Positions 18,937 to 27,009 of a DNA stretch of 64,000 bases are shown one piece after another. How positions within the stretch are numbered: the first letter of the stretch is position 1; every line of letters starts with the position of its first letter. The translations under genes and the position numbers were made by a program. Origin of the DNA: Bacteroides acidifaciens (GTDB taxonomy: Bacteria > Bacteroidota > Bacteroidia > Bacteroidales > Bacteroidaceae); NCBI RefSeq assembly GCF_903181435.1, contig NZ_CAEUHO010000001.1:558001-622000 (forward strand), read 5' to 3'. Below the pieces are notes generated by a model, which saw nothing but the letters and a program-made list of their open reading frames with translations, did not search any database and was not told the origin of the DNA.

Positions 18937-19638
18937 CTTCTGAAACAGTTTTTTCTTGTGGAATTTCACGGTATTGGCATCCACAAACAAAGCCTCTCCA
19001 ATCTCCGTATTGGAAAATCCTTTTACTGCGAGTTGCAGAATGTCGGTTTCTCTGTCGGTCAATACAATATTGGGAAGTTCCTTCCACCGTTGCCCCTCAA
19101 AAGAATAGGCCCAGTGAACCGGGCGGTGCTTGCATGTCATCAACACGTTTCCCGGAACGGATGCGGGAGAAAGCGATACGGTACATAACGCCAGCCACAT
19201 ATACCCATCCTTGTCAAGGAGCACGGGAGTCAGCTTGTGATGGATTAACCGGAAACGTCCGTCACAGGCCTTGATATGGAAATCATATTCGATAGTCATA
19301 CCGTACTTCTCTTCCGAAGAGTGCCTGCCGAAAAGATAAAAACCTGCCTCGTTTATTTCGAACAGCATTCTTATCTCTTCTGCCGGAACCACCTCGAAAT
19401 AGAAACCGTATCCTTTCCCTCGCACCTCTTCCGGTGTGTATCCGCACAAGAACAAAGGATTCGGAGATACATACAAGAAGTTTTTCTGGTTATAATCAAT
19501 TATATACAAACTGCTGTTCGTATTCCGAGCCATGGCGTCTGCCATTGAAATGCAAACTTTCGCTTGTACATAATCGTCCTCTTTTACATCGAATGAATGA
19601 TTTATAGGACGAAAAAAACGTAAGATGTCTTCCTGCAT
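18877..19638 (-). CDS. PAS-LuxR type transcriptional regulator
   Basis: 253 residues. A PAS sensor domain spans about 45-155 (IIDYNQKNFLYVSPNPLFLC, GYTPEEV). A C-terminal LuxR/GerE helix-turn-helix (about 185-250, LTDRETDILQLAVKGFSNTE) follows. No kinase or receiver domain, so it is a one-component cytoplasmic regulator; the PAS ligand is unknown. It faces the receptor gene, which it may regulate. A perfect -7 element lies just upstream. Confidence 0.85.
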   Translation of the reverse strand: MQEDILRFFRPINHSFDVKEDDYVQAKVCISMADAMARNTNSSLYIIDYNQKNFLYVSPNPLFLCGYTPEEVRGKGYGFYFEVVPAEEIRMLFEINEAGFYLFGRHSSEEKYGMTIEYDFHIKACDGRFRLIHHKLTPVLLDKDGYMWLALCTVSLSPASVPGNVLMTCKHRPVHWAYSFEGQRWKELPNIVLTDRETDILQLAVKGFSNTEIGEALFVDANTVKFHKKKLFQKLHAKNITEAIGIASNLRLI

Positions 19639-19663
19639 ATCCTTGCTGATGTTATTCCGACTG

Positions 19664-19713
19664 CAAAATTATAAAAAGTGCAGTTCCCAGCAGTACAAGA
19701 AACGCACTTTTTT
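19664..19713 (-). promoter_or_regulatory. -7 element and hairpin upstream of the PAS-LuxR gene
   Basis: TAATTTTG on the minus strand (19671 down to 19664) fits TAnnTTTG, 25 bp before the start codon. Right behind it lies an inverted repeat AAAAAGTGC...GCACTTTTT (19673-19713, 22-nt centre) with a T-run on the plus strand. It could be an operator or a terminator for rightward transcripts. Confidence 0.45.
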
Positions 19714-19955
19714 ATTGTGTATTAGCAGAATAATGATTTTAATAGGAGAACTGACTGTTTTTACAGTTTCATCACTTTGCCTTTTCTTTGTGGTTGTATA
19801 GGTCGGTGTATTACCGACAGATATGCAAACCTACGCAAATCGCAGAAATAGAAGCCTTTAACTAAAAACTTTCATCCGTTACGGTAGTAATGGGCTGGTA
19901 ACTGAACTCCTGCCGCATTTGGCTTCAAAGTGGCTTTCAGTTGCTTCCTTACCAC

Positions 19956-20006
19956 ACAAAAACGAAGCGTAACGAACACTGTTTCAGTGCCATTCGCTAC
20001 GCTTCG
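19956..20006 (-). terminator. Hairpin terminator downstream of the fucosidase and repeat array
   Basis: Long stem: CGAAGCGTAACGAACACTG (19963-19981) pairs with CAGTG...CGCTACGCTTCG (19985-20006) with a 3-nt bulge and a TTT loop. On the minus strand it is followed by TTTTT. It would end the leftward fucosidase transcript about 325 nt after its stop, leaving the 22-bp repeat array inside the 3' UTR. Confidence 0.6.
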
Positions 20007-20100
20007 CTCAAATTTGTCTTTTCGCTATGTGTTTATTGTATGTTACTAATTAGATTTTCTCCATAGCCTGATAAGACTATCTTGATTGCCTATTATCTTT

Positions 20101-20188
20101 TCGTATGACTATAGTTATTCGTAAGGATAACTATAGTCTCCCTTTCGTATAACTATAGTCATACGAAAGAGAAACTATAGTTATACGA
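20101..20188. repeat. Four-unit 22-bp palindrome array (array A, core ACTATAGT)
   Basis: Core ACTATAGT occurs at 20108, 20130, 20152 and 20174, spaced exactly 22 bp. Longer dyads surround the cores, e.g. TCGTATAACTATAGTCATACGA at 20145 with two mismatches at its centre edges. The 9-mer GATTGCCTA flanks it as a direct repeat (20084-20092, 20194-20202), 110 bp apart, which is 5 x 22. It lies 143-230 nt downstream of the GH29 stop. Same architecture as arrays B and C but a different sequence. Confidence 0.9.
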
Positions 20189-20330
20189 AATAAGATTGCC
20201 TAATGAACTATATCCAGGCAGGCAAACGGCGAAATAAAAATGCCTATAGGAATCATTTATTATAATAAAGCAAATGGTTTAGTTCATAATTGCACCTTAT
20301 TCTGATTTTATGGAGAGAGTCTCTATTCTT

Positions 20331-22205
20331 TTATTGTATACCAATTTCTGCTAACCCCATCGGTTCACCGTCATGTATCATCCGTGTTGCTTTCAGTTGG
20401 ACATAGCGGGCGTTTACCGGAGTAAAGTAAACCGATTGCAGAATCGGATTATTCTTTATGTTGGAAAATTCATCTTTGGCTACTAGCTGGTTGACAGCAT
20501 TGCTGTCCGTGCCGACAGAGATTTCATAAGAGCTGATTATCCCTTTATTATATTCACTTTGGTCGGGGAGATAATGGAAGGAGGTAATTGTACGTTCCTC
20601 TCCCAAATCAATCAATAATGTATTTCCGTTGATGAAGCAGGTGGTCTGATTGTTTTTATCCATACATTTCTGTGCTTCTTCCGCATCTACTTTAACGAGC
20701 GTGAACGGATAGCTCTTCAACTCTTCTGCTTTTGCAGTATATGTATCGGAAGTCTCTCCTGCATAATAGGCTTCTATATTATTGATACAGAGGCAAGCCC
20801 GCGAATCTGTAAAACGGACACGAATCTTATCTGTGGTGACTGTCTCGAAACGAAGAAGACGTTTATATCCGATAGTGGTCGTCTCTTCATTCAATTTTAC
20901 CGGAAGCCATTCGCCTTCTTGGTTGTATTCTACAACGAATGATTTGACACGTTGCCCCAGAGGTATATATTCCTGTAACATCATACGGTTGATCTTTTCC
21001 GTTTGAGGCAGGTCAAACTTGATTGTGGCAGAGTTGATACCGTCATTAGTAGCCCAATAAGTATCATACTCACTATCGGTCACCGCTTTTGCAGAGAATG
21101 TTTTTCCCCGTTCGTCCGATGCTTTGGGAGAAAGTCCCGCCAATAGGTTGTGTGCCAGTTGCTTTTGTACGTTCTGGTGGAAGTTTACGGCGTTGGCAGA
21201 GTCTGTCGGATGGATCAGTCCGTCACGATCGACCGGGAAGTTGAGTAATAATGTTGCGTTATGACCTACGCTGCGGTAATATAAGTCAGTTAGGTTATCT
21301 ACTGTTTTCACACGTTCGTCTTCTTCCGGGTGGTAGAACCATCCCGGACGGATGGAAACGTCACATTCGGCGGCTACCCATTGATTGCCGTCAGCGTGAC
21401 CGTATTGCAGTTCGCGGTAGTTGGGATAGCCCGGATAGACCTCTCCGGCACGAAGGAAAGACCAGTTGGTAGCTCCGGCAAATCCTTTTTCATTACCTAC
21501 CCAGCGGCAACCCGGACCACCATCAGAGAAGATAACAGCTTGTGGTTGCAGTTCGTCAATCATTTTGTAAGCTCTCGGATAGTCATAATAAGTCTTACGG
21601 TCGATAGTACGGCTGTCTTTTGCGCCACCATACCAGCCGTCTCCACCGTTGGCACCGTCAAACCAGATTTCAAATACATCACCGTAGTTGGTCAGCAGTT
21701 CGTTGAGTTGCTTATAAAAGTAGTCTACATATTCGGGAGAACCGTAATTGGCTTGATGCCTGTCCCAAGGCGACAGATAAACAGCAAACTTGATGCCGTA
21801 CTTTTTGCAGGCATCCGATAGCTCGCGGACAATATCACCTTTCCCGTCTTTATATAGAGTGTTGCGGATACAGTACTCCGTCAGTTGCGTAGGCCACAAG
21901 CAGAATCCGTCGTGATGTTTCGCTGTCAGGATTACTCCTTTCATGCCCGAATTTACAAACGTTTGTACCCATTGCTCGCAATCCAGCTTGGCAGGATTGA
22001 ATGTTTTAGGGTCGGAATCTCCGTATCCCCATTCGCGGTCGTTGAATGTGTTAAGTCCGAAGTGTACAAAAGCATATGTTTCCATCTTTTGCCATTCCAC
22101 TTGTTTGGCTTCGGGAACAGGCAAAATAGCTTCCGGTGCTTTTGTCGGATTGCAGGCGCTCAGTAAAAGAACTCCTGCACAGAAAATAAGAGAGTGTTTT
22201 TTCAT
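20331..22205 (-). CDS. GH29 alpha-L-fucosidase, lipoprotein
   Basis: 624 residues. Lipoprotein signal with lipobox LLSAC (Cys18), then a GH29 TIM-barrel (about 35-350: VHFGLNTFNDREWGYGD, AKHHDGFCLWP, EIWFDGANGG with nucleophile Asp183). Two galactose-binding-like/F5-8C modules follow (about 370-480 and 500-620). It removes alpha-linked fucose from host or plant glycans, probably at the cell surface or in the periplasm. An outer-membrane protein gene ends 39 bp upstream on the same strand. No SusC/D pair is near, so it is not part of a visible PUL. Confidence 0.92.
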   Translation of the reverse strand: MKKHSLIFCAGVLLLSACNPTKAPEAILPVPEAKQVEWQKMETYAFVHFGLNTFNDREWGYGDSDPKTFNPAKLDCEQWVQTFVNSGMKGVILTAKHHDGFCLWPTQLTEYCIRNTLYKDGKGDIVRELSDACKKYGIKFAVYLSPWDRHQANYGSPEYVDYFYKQLNELLTNYGDVFEIWFDGANGGDGWYGGAKDSRTIDRKTYYDYPRAYKMIDELQPQAVIFSDGGPGCRWVGNEKGFAGATNWSFLRAGEVYPGYPNYRELQYGHADGNQWVAAECDVSIRPGWFYHPEEDERVKTVDNLTDLYYRSVGHNATLLLNFPVDRDGLIHPTDSANAVNFHQNVQKQLAHNLLAGLSPKASDERGKTFSAKAVTDSEYDTYWATNDGINSATIKFDLPQTEKINRMMLQEYIPLGQRVKSFVVEYNQEGEWLPVKLNEETTTIGYKRLLRFETVTTDKIRVRFTDSRACLCINNIEAYYAGETSDTYTAKAEELKSYPFTLVKVDAEEAQKCMDKNNQTTCFINGNTLLIDLGEERTITSFHYLPDQSEYNKGIISSYEISVGTDSNAVNQLVAKDEFSNIKNNPILQSVYFTPVNARYVQLKATRMIHDGEPMGLAEIGIQ

Positions 22206-22244
22206 GGGGGTGATTATTGCTAAATTATTAAATAGATAAATTCG

Positions 22245-22925
22245 CTAGAGTGTTATTCCGAATACAAAATAAACCTGCTCTTCGTAAGGATTGGCTATCA
22301 GCTTTCCGAATACAGGTAATGAGAAGCCGGACGTTATCTTGATTTCTTTTGTCGCAGACAATCCGACGTTGACCACATTGAATTTGTCGGAATAGAAACT
22401 TTTCCAAGGCGTGAAGCCTGCTTCAATACTTAAATCAACATCTTTCACACTGAACGGGTAACTCAGTTCACAATAGCTCGACCAGGCGCGTTTCCCGTTT
22501 TCCCGATAGTCGTTTCCGGCAAACGTAGTGTACCAGCTTACTGATAGCGGGAATTTCTCACTGAGCATATATCCGGCTCCTACTTCAAAGGTATGTCCTG
22601 TGGAGTGTGAGTTGTAGTTGAAGTATTTGAAAGGCTCGTCTTCTGTTTGGGTAAAATAGTTGTTGGCGTAAAGAGTCAGGTTTTTATAGGTATATTCCAA
22701 TGAAAGGTCTATTTCATTGTTCTTTTCACGAAATTCGGTAGAGCCCCAGGCGTAGATGGTCAGTCCTTTCCAGTTGAGACCGAGTGAAGGTTGCACACTT
22801 GCATTGCCGCTGTCTATACCGCGCCAGATATAGCTGCTGACAAAATCCGCATTTACAAAAACTTCTTGTGCCTGTGCGAAGGCTGTGCAAAATAGAATTG
22901 CAATAAGTACAATATTTTTTTTCAT
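22245..22925 (-). CDS. Outer-membrane beta-barrel protein (TorF-like putative porin)
   Basis: 226 residues from the ATG at 22923-22925 (MKKNIVLIAILFCTAFAQAQ), the only start that gives a proper signal peptide; a longer reading to 23024 runs into a terminator hairpin. The mature protein is an alternating-residue beta-barrel beginning FVSSYIWRGIDSGNASVQPS, the 'SxYxWRG' start of small putative porins, and ending in VYFVFGITL with a C-terminal aromatic-rich strand. Function unknown. 39 bp before the fucosidase gene, possibly co-transcribed. Confidence 0.75.
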   Translation of the reverse strand: MKKNIVLIAILFCTAFAQAQEVFVNADFVSSYIWRGIDSGNASVQPSLGLNWKGLTIYAWGSTEFREKNNEIDLSLEYTYKNLTLYANNYFTQTEDEPFKYFNYNSHSTGHTFEVGAGYMLSEKFPLSVSWYTTFAGNDYRENGKRAWSSYCELSYPFSVKDVDLSIEAGFTPWKSFYSDKFNVVNVGLSATKEIKITSGFSLPVFGKLIANPYEEQVYFVFGITL

Positions 22926-23000
22926 TTTATCGGTTGTATTTTTTCTTTTCGGGGGTAAAGATACGTAATATATAGATAAATGTTGGCAGGTAGGGTAAAA

Positions 23001-23040
23001 AAAAGTTATAGAACGGCTGCGCAACGCAGCCGTTCTATAA
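23001..23040 (-). terminator. Perfect 16-bp hairpin terminator after the C1 peptidase gene
   Basis: TTATAGAACGGCTGCG, 3-nt loop, and its exact complement (23025-23040), followed on the minus strand by eight T's. A second, imperfect hairpin with the related sequence AAGAACGG...CCGTTCTT lies just upstream at about 23076-23118, so the peptidase transcript may end at a double terminator. Confidence 0.85.
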
Positions 23041-23185
23041 TCAAATTTAAATCGTAAGAGTTATTTAGAAAATGGAAGAACGGCTTCCCACGCATTTCAT
23101 GCGGGTTCACCGTTCTTATATTGTCAATCTTCGAAAGATTACTGAAGTTTCCCGTCTCCGTATTATCTTCGATAAGAATAATTAC

Positions 23186-24370
23186 TTATTTGATGCCTAG
23201 TTTCTTGGCGATTTCCTTAGGAAGCGCATCTTTATGTACCAGTATGTTCATAGTCTTATAAGCTACGAATGCTTTGGAAGCATACCAGATACCGTTGTAT
23301 TTGCCGGATTTGCCCCAAGAGTTCTTCACCATGAAGTATTCTTTTCCGTTCTGGTCTTTGGCGATACCGTAGATAACCATTCCATGGTCATCTGTTGTTT
23401 CCCAGTTGTCGAAAGCGACTTGACGCATTTCCTGGGTAATATCCTTTTCCGGGAAAGGTTTGGTGAATAATTCTCTGCGTTTGTCGGCGGCAGTCAGACC
23501 AGTCCAACGAGCCATGTCCGAACCAGACAGTTCCGATTCTTTGGCTGCGTCCGGCATAACGGCGATACCATCGCGTGAGAATCCTTGTTCGCTCACGTCG
23601 CTACCCCATGCGAAAGTATAACCTTTCTTTACAGCGTTGTCCATTACAGCCATCAGTTCGTCGATAGGCAGGTTGTAAGACAAACCGTTGCGCCAGTTAT
23701 CCTGAATTTCGATAGCGAATTGGGAATAGAACGGATGATGTGTATAAGAAGTCAGTGATACGTAATCGTCAGGATTCAATCCCAATGATTCAGCAAAGGA
23801 CTTCGGAGTATATTCCTTGCCTTTGTAAGTGAAGTTTTCCGGGCACTTTCCTAAATAGGTGTCATAGACTGCTGCCAGCCCGTTTTTCCATACCGGAGTC
23901 AACTTGTTCAGTTTGCCTTTAGCAATGGCGTTGATATAGCCGGAAGCAACAGCGTCCAGTTCGTTATGTACCGGCAGAGTATCGCCGTACATGATTCCCG
24001 GCATCACTTCCTGCGGAACGATACCATAATTCTTGATGCAATACATTACATCGTAGAAACTTCCGCCCGGAGAGAAAGAACTGTCACCGTGATAACGTAC
24101 ATAGTTCACACCGCGGTCTTGCATTGTTTTGTGCACTACGAACATTTCGGCCAGGTCATACTCGCCTTTGCCCATACGGAGTAATTCTGACTCTACAAAT
24201 CCGAGGGTGGAGAAACTCCAGCACGTACTCGAACGGTTCTGGTTCTTGATAGAAGTAATCAGGTTTTCTTTCACTGTCGTGAAAACAAAACCTTCTTCAG
24301 GTTTTGCATCTTGTGCCATGATGTTTAGGCTGAACAAGCCTAAGGCAGCAATAAGGATTGTCTTTTTCAT
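23186..24370 (-). CDS. C1-family cysteine peptidase (PepC/bleomycin-hydrolase-like), secreted
   Basis: 394 residues with a signal peptide (LGLFSLNIMAQ). Papain-type catalytic residues: Cys50 in NRSSTCWSFSTLGFVE, the His in DDHGMVIYGI and the Asn in FMVKNSWGKSG near the C-terminus. The layout with a long insert between Cys and His is that of aminopeptidase C/bleomycin hydrolase, but the signal peptide puts it in the periplasm or outside. Single gene with its own promoter and double terminator. Confidence 0.9.
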   Translation of the reverse strand: MKKTILIAALGLFSLNIMAQDAKPEEGFVFTTVKENLITSIKNQNRSSTCWSFSTLGFVESELLRMGKGEYDLAEMFVVHKTMQDRGVNYVRYHGDSSFSPGGSFYDVMYCIKNYGIVPQEVMPGIMYGDTLPVHNELDAVASGYINAIAKGKLNKLTPVWKNGLAAVYDTYLGKCPENFTYKGKEYTPKSFAESLGLNPDDYVSLTSYTHHPFYSQFAIEIQDNWRNGLSYNLPIDELMAVMDNAVKKGYTFAWGSDVSEQGFSRDGIAVMPDAAKESELSGSDMARWTGLTAADKRRELFTKPFPEKDITQEMRQVAFDNWETTDDHGMVIYGIAKDQNGKEYFMVKNSWGKSGKYNGIWYASKAFVAYKTMNILVHKDALPKEIAKKLGIK

Positions 24371-24403
24371 TCCTATGAAATTAATATTAAATTGTTTTGG
24401 CTA

Positions 24404-24411
24404 CAAATATA
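24404..24411 (-). promoter_or_regulatory. -7 element of the C1 peptidase gene
   Basis: TATATTTG on the minus strand, perfect TAnnTTTG, 33 bp before the start. At 21 bp upstream is TGTG (one mismatch to TTTG), which falls within the CACAGATT repeat. Confidence 0.55.
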
Positions 24412-24421
24412 GGAAAGTTTC

Positions 24422-24582
24422 ACCACAGATTACACAGATTTACACAGATTAATTTACCACAGAGGACGCAAAGGACACAGAGGCTTTATCTTTTCAAGCG
24501 TACTTACAATTAGATAGACAGTTTCGTCTGATCTCAATTTTCTAGTATCTTCCTCTGTGTCCTCTGCGTCCTCTGTGGTGAA
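24422..24582. repeat. CACAGAGG/CACAGATT intergenic inverted-repeat element
   Basis: Left part: tandem CACAGATT(TA) words at 24424-24450. Then ACCACAGAGGACGC...GGACACAGAGG (24455-24483), whose inverted copy CCTCTGTGTCC...CCTCTGTGGTGAA is at 24552-24582. The arms differ by one substitution near the middle and one terminal indel, and enclose a 68-bp AT-rich centre. The direct and inverted word structure looks like a small dispersed repeat or MITE-like element. Similar 'CACAGAGG' words are common between genes in Bacteroidetes (from memory). Confidence 0.75.
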
Positions 24583-24661
24583 TGTTATTTGTAATTTGGG
24601 TCATTATGGCGCTAGTTACGAACTTTATGACTACTCCTTTGTTTCATTTGGTGGAACATAT

Positions 24662-24692
24662 TTTCGTACGTCGGGAAGAAAAATTATCTTTG
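24662..24692 (+). promoter_or_regulatory. Likely promoter of the patatin gene
   Basis: TTTC, 19 bp, TATCTTTG: perfect -7, one mismatch in -33. It leaves a leader of about 130 nt before 24827. A second weaker -7, CATCTTTG, is at 24782-24789, so there may be two starts. Confidence 0.5.
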
Positions 24693-24826
24693 AAGCAAAA
24701 TTGATATTTTGTTTCGGGCGTCCGGAATCCGGGCGTGTGTTGCTTTTCATTCTGAGGATGAGGCTGTGATGCGTGAATTGTCATCTTTGCTGGTAATCCG
24801 CCGGAATAAGAATACGGGAGATAAAA

Positions 24827-25672
24827 ATGAAGGACTTGAAAATTGATGAATCTACGGGATTAGTGTTGGAAGGCGGAGGAATGCGTGGAGTATTCACCTG
24901 CGGTGTGCTTGATTATTTTATGGATCACGATATCCGGTTTCCCTATACGATAGGAGTATCTGCCGGTGCGTGCAACGGGTTGTCGTATGCATCACGGCAA
25001 CGGGGACGTGCCAAGTACAGCAACATTGACTTGTTAGAGAAGTATAATTATATCGGTCTGAAACATTTGCTCAAAAAGCGTAATATATTGGACTTTGATC
25101 TATTATTCAATGAGTTCCCCGAACATATTCTTCCTTACGATTATGAAACATACTTTGCTTCACCGGAACGTTTTGTGATGGTGACTACGAATTGCATCAC
25201 GGGAGAAGCCAACTATTTCGAAGAGAAAAAAGACAGTCGCAGGGTGATTGATATTGTCCGCGCATCCAGCAGTCTCCCTTTTGTATGTCCTATTACTTAT
25301 GTTGACGGGGTTCCCATGCTCGACGGAGGAATTGTAGATTCCATTCCTTTGCAAAGAGCCATTACGGATGGCTGCACGAGAAATGTTGTGGTACTCACCC
25401 GTAACCGGGGGTATCGGAAAGATTCGAAAGACATTCGTATCCCTTCGTTTGTATATCGGAAATATCCGAAGTTGCGCGAAGCATTAAGTAGGCGGTGTGC
25501 TGTTTATAATGAGCAGTTGGAAATGGTAGAGCGCATGGAGGATGAAGGACAGATTATCGTTATTCGCCCGTTAAAACCTGTAGCCGTAAACCGCATCGAG
25601 AAAGATGTGCAAAAACTGACAGAGTTTTATCAGGAAGGGTATGAATGTGCGAGAGCCTTACTTGAAGAATAA
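24827..25672 (+). CDS. Patatin-like phospholipase family protein
   Basis: 281 residues. Glycine-rich oxyanion loop LEGGGMRGVFTCGVLDYF, nucleophile elbow GVSAG (Ser45) and catalytic Asp166 in DGGIVDS make the Ser-Asp dyad of patatins. No signal peptide. The C-terminal 90 residues (YPKLREALSRRCAVYNEQLE onward) match the tail of the RssA/YjjU-like bacterial group. It should hydrolyse phospholipid or acyl esters on the cytoplasmic side; the substrate is unknown. Confidence 0.9.
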   Translation: MKDLKIDESTGLVLEGGGMRGVFTCGVLDYFMDHDIRFPYTIGVSAGACNGLSYASRQRGRAKYSNIDLLEKYNYIGLKHLLKKRNILDFDLLFNEFPEHILPYDYETYFASPERFVMVTTNCITGEANYFEEKKDSRRVIDIVRASSSLPFVCPITYVDGVPMLDGGIVDSIPLQRAITDGCTRNVVVLTRNRGYRKDSKDIRIPSFVYRKYPKLREALSRRCAVYNEQLEMVERMEDEGQIIVIRPLKPVAVNRIEKDVQKLTEFYQEGYECARALLEE

Positions 25673-25764
25673 ACAAGTTCTCCATAGTTGAACAATAGAC
25701 AGGATCTCACATGCTTTTTTGTTTTTCTTGAATGTCAGATAGGATAATTGGGCGTGTTCCCTTT

Positions 25765-26787
25765 TCATTTTGAATGGGTATATTGTTCAGCAGCCTTTTT
25801 TAGTTTCCTACTCATCAATTCTACCAGAGTCTTCGGATAAAGAATTTGTATTCCCTCGGCATATCCGAAGAATACTCGTTCTAACTCATGGTTGATGACG
25901 ACTTTAATTTCCAGTATGACACTTCCGTCAGCCAATCTTTCCACCACTTGCTGGCTGCGGTGTATAGGCTTGGTTATGATGTAAGGTGCTTCGGCAGCCG
26001 CTACCTTGAAACCGACTTTCTCCGCTACACTTCCGGAGTTTTTAGTGACTCCTACCAGATCATCGAAGAACGTGTTCGGATCGAAGAACGTATTTTTTAT
26101 GTAATGTTGTTGTGGCAGAACCTCCAATGATTGTATTCTGTCCAAAGCTAAATTTTGCAAGATCCGTCCGTTTCCTCTGACACCATAAACGAACCACCGG
26201 TTACGATACTCTTTTAATAGATAAGGATAAAAAATAAAGCTGTTGGCCGAACGTGCCTTGAACGAACGATATTTGAGCTGTATCGGATGCTTGTTTACAA
26301 TCGCGTGATAGATCGTATCCAGATAATCCAGTCCTTTCAATGATTCATTCTTTTCAAAGTCAATGACAGGAGTGGTTTTCATCCGGGCAGAAGCAACGTG
26401 ATCTTCCAGGCGGTTGATAATATCGCTCATTTCCGTAAAATAGGAGAAGCCTTTAAACTGCCTCAACACTTCTACTGCTTCCGACATCGTTTTCAGGTCT
26501 TGTTCGTTCAGCGGAGTTTGTGTAATGCTGTATTCCGGATCCTCGTATTTATAGTATTTATTTTCGTACACCACAATCGGAGCGTTATAACCCAGCTTCT
26601 CGCTGCGCATCATCTGTATATCCATCTGTACCGTACGTTTGCTTATGCCTTTATCGATGCCTTCGTATTCATAAAGAGCATCCGAGCAAGCATCTACCAA
26701 ATCTTCCAACGTCCAGCGTCGATAAGGATTACGCAGACAGTTATCAATTGTTTTATAACGGATTAAGGCATTTCTATTTGCTGGCAT
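25765..26787 (-). CDS. WYL-domain transcriptional regulator
   Basis: 340 residues from the ATG at 26785-26787 (MPANRNALIRYKTIDNCLRN), chosen because the family starts this way; an ATG at 26814 gives nine extra residues. An N-terminal winged HTH (RRWTLEDLVDACSDALYEYE, SKRTVQMDIQMMR) is followed by a WYL ligand-binding domain (about 140-230, YPYLLKEYRNRWFVYGVRG) and the C-terminal WCX region. WYL proteins bind nucleotides or nucleic acid and regulate stress and defence genes. It is divergent from the GH32 gene at 27010, but I see nothing tying it to fructan use. Confidence 0.85.
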   Translation of the reverse strand: MPANRNALIRYKTIDNCLRNPYRRWTLEDLVDACSDALYEYEGIDKGISKRTVQMDIQMMRSEKLGYNAPIVVYENKYYKYEDPEYSITQTPLNEQDLKTMSEAVEVLRQFKGFSYFTEMSDIINRLEDHVASARMKTTPVIDFEKNESLKGLDYLDTIYHAIVNKHPIQLKYRSFKARSANSFIFYPYLLKEYRNRWFVYGVRGNGRILQNLALDRIQSLEVLPQQHYIKNTFFDPNTFFDDLVGVTKNSGSVAEKVGFKVAAAEAPYIITKPIHRSQQVVERLADGSVILEIKVVINHELERVFFGYAEGIQILYPKTLVELMSRKLKKAAEQYTHSK

Positions 26788-26890
26788 AAGTAGAAGAATA
26801 AAGATTGGCTTCAAAAGTAGAAAAATAAATTCAGGAAAACAAAGAGGTTACAGGTCTTTATTCTTGGATGATAAAAGAAAATTCTTAGGA

Positions 26891-26958
26891 TTTGTATCAA
26901 ATTTGATACCCTTTGAAACAAAGTTTATAGACGAAGGCGAAGATACCCCCTATCTTTG
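26891..26958 (+). promoter_or_regulatory. Promoter P1 of the fructan locus with putative HTCS direct repeat
   Basis: Direct repeat TTTGTATCAAA (26891-26901), 10 bp, TTTGAAACAAA (26912-26922), then exactly 28 bp to a perfect -7 TATCTTTG (26951-26958). No -33 TTTG at 19-21 bp, as expected for an activator-dependent promoter. It also contains a perfect 16-bp palindrome GTATCAAATTTGATAC (26894-26909), and the -7 lies in the right arm of a 17-bp hairpin (26929-26967). Confidence 0.7.
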
Positions 26959-27009
26959 CCTTCGTCTTTTAGATTAAAAGCTTGTATAAACTAGGAATAC
27001 TTTGTTGCC

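Noticed and set aside
20101..20188. CRISPR array
   Set aside because: The repeats are 8-10 bp cores with 12-14 bp between them, only four units, the spacers are themselves part of the dyads, and no cas gene is in the window. The same applies to 40153-40240 and 62104-62193.
24585..24826. Short coding gene upstream of the patatin gene
   Set aside because: Only a 70-codon frame (24557-24769) that begins inside the repeat element and carries a promoter-like TATCTTTG; better explained as promoter and leader.
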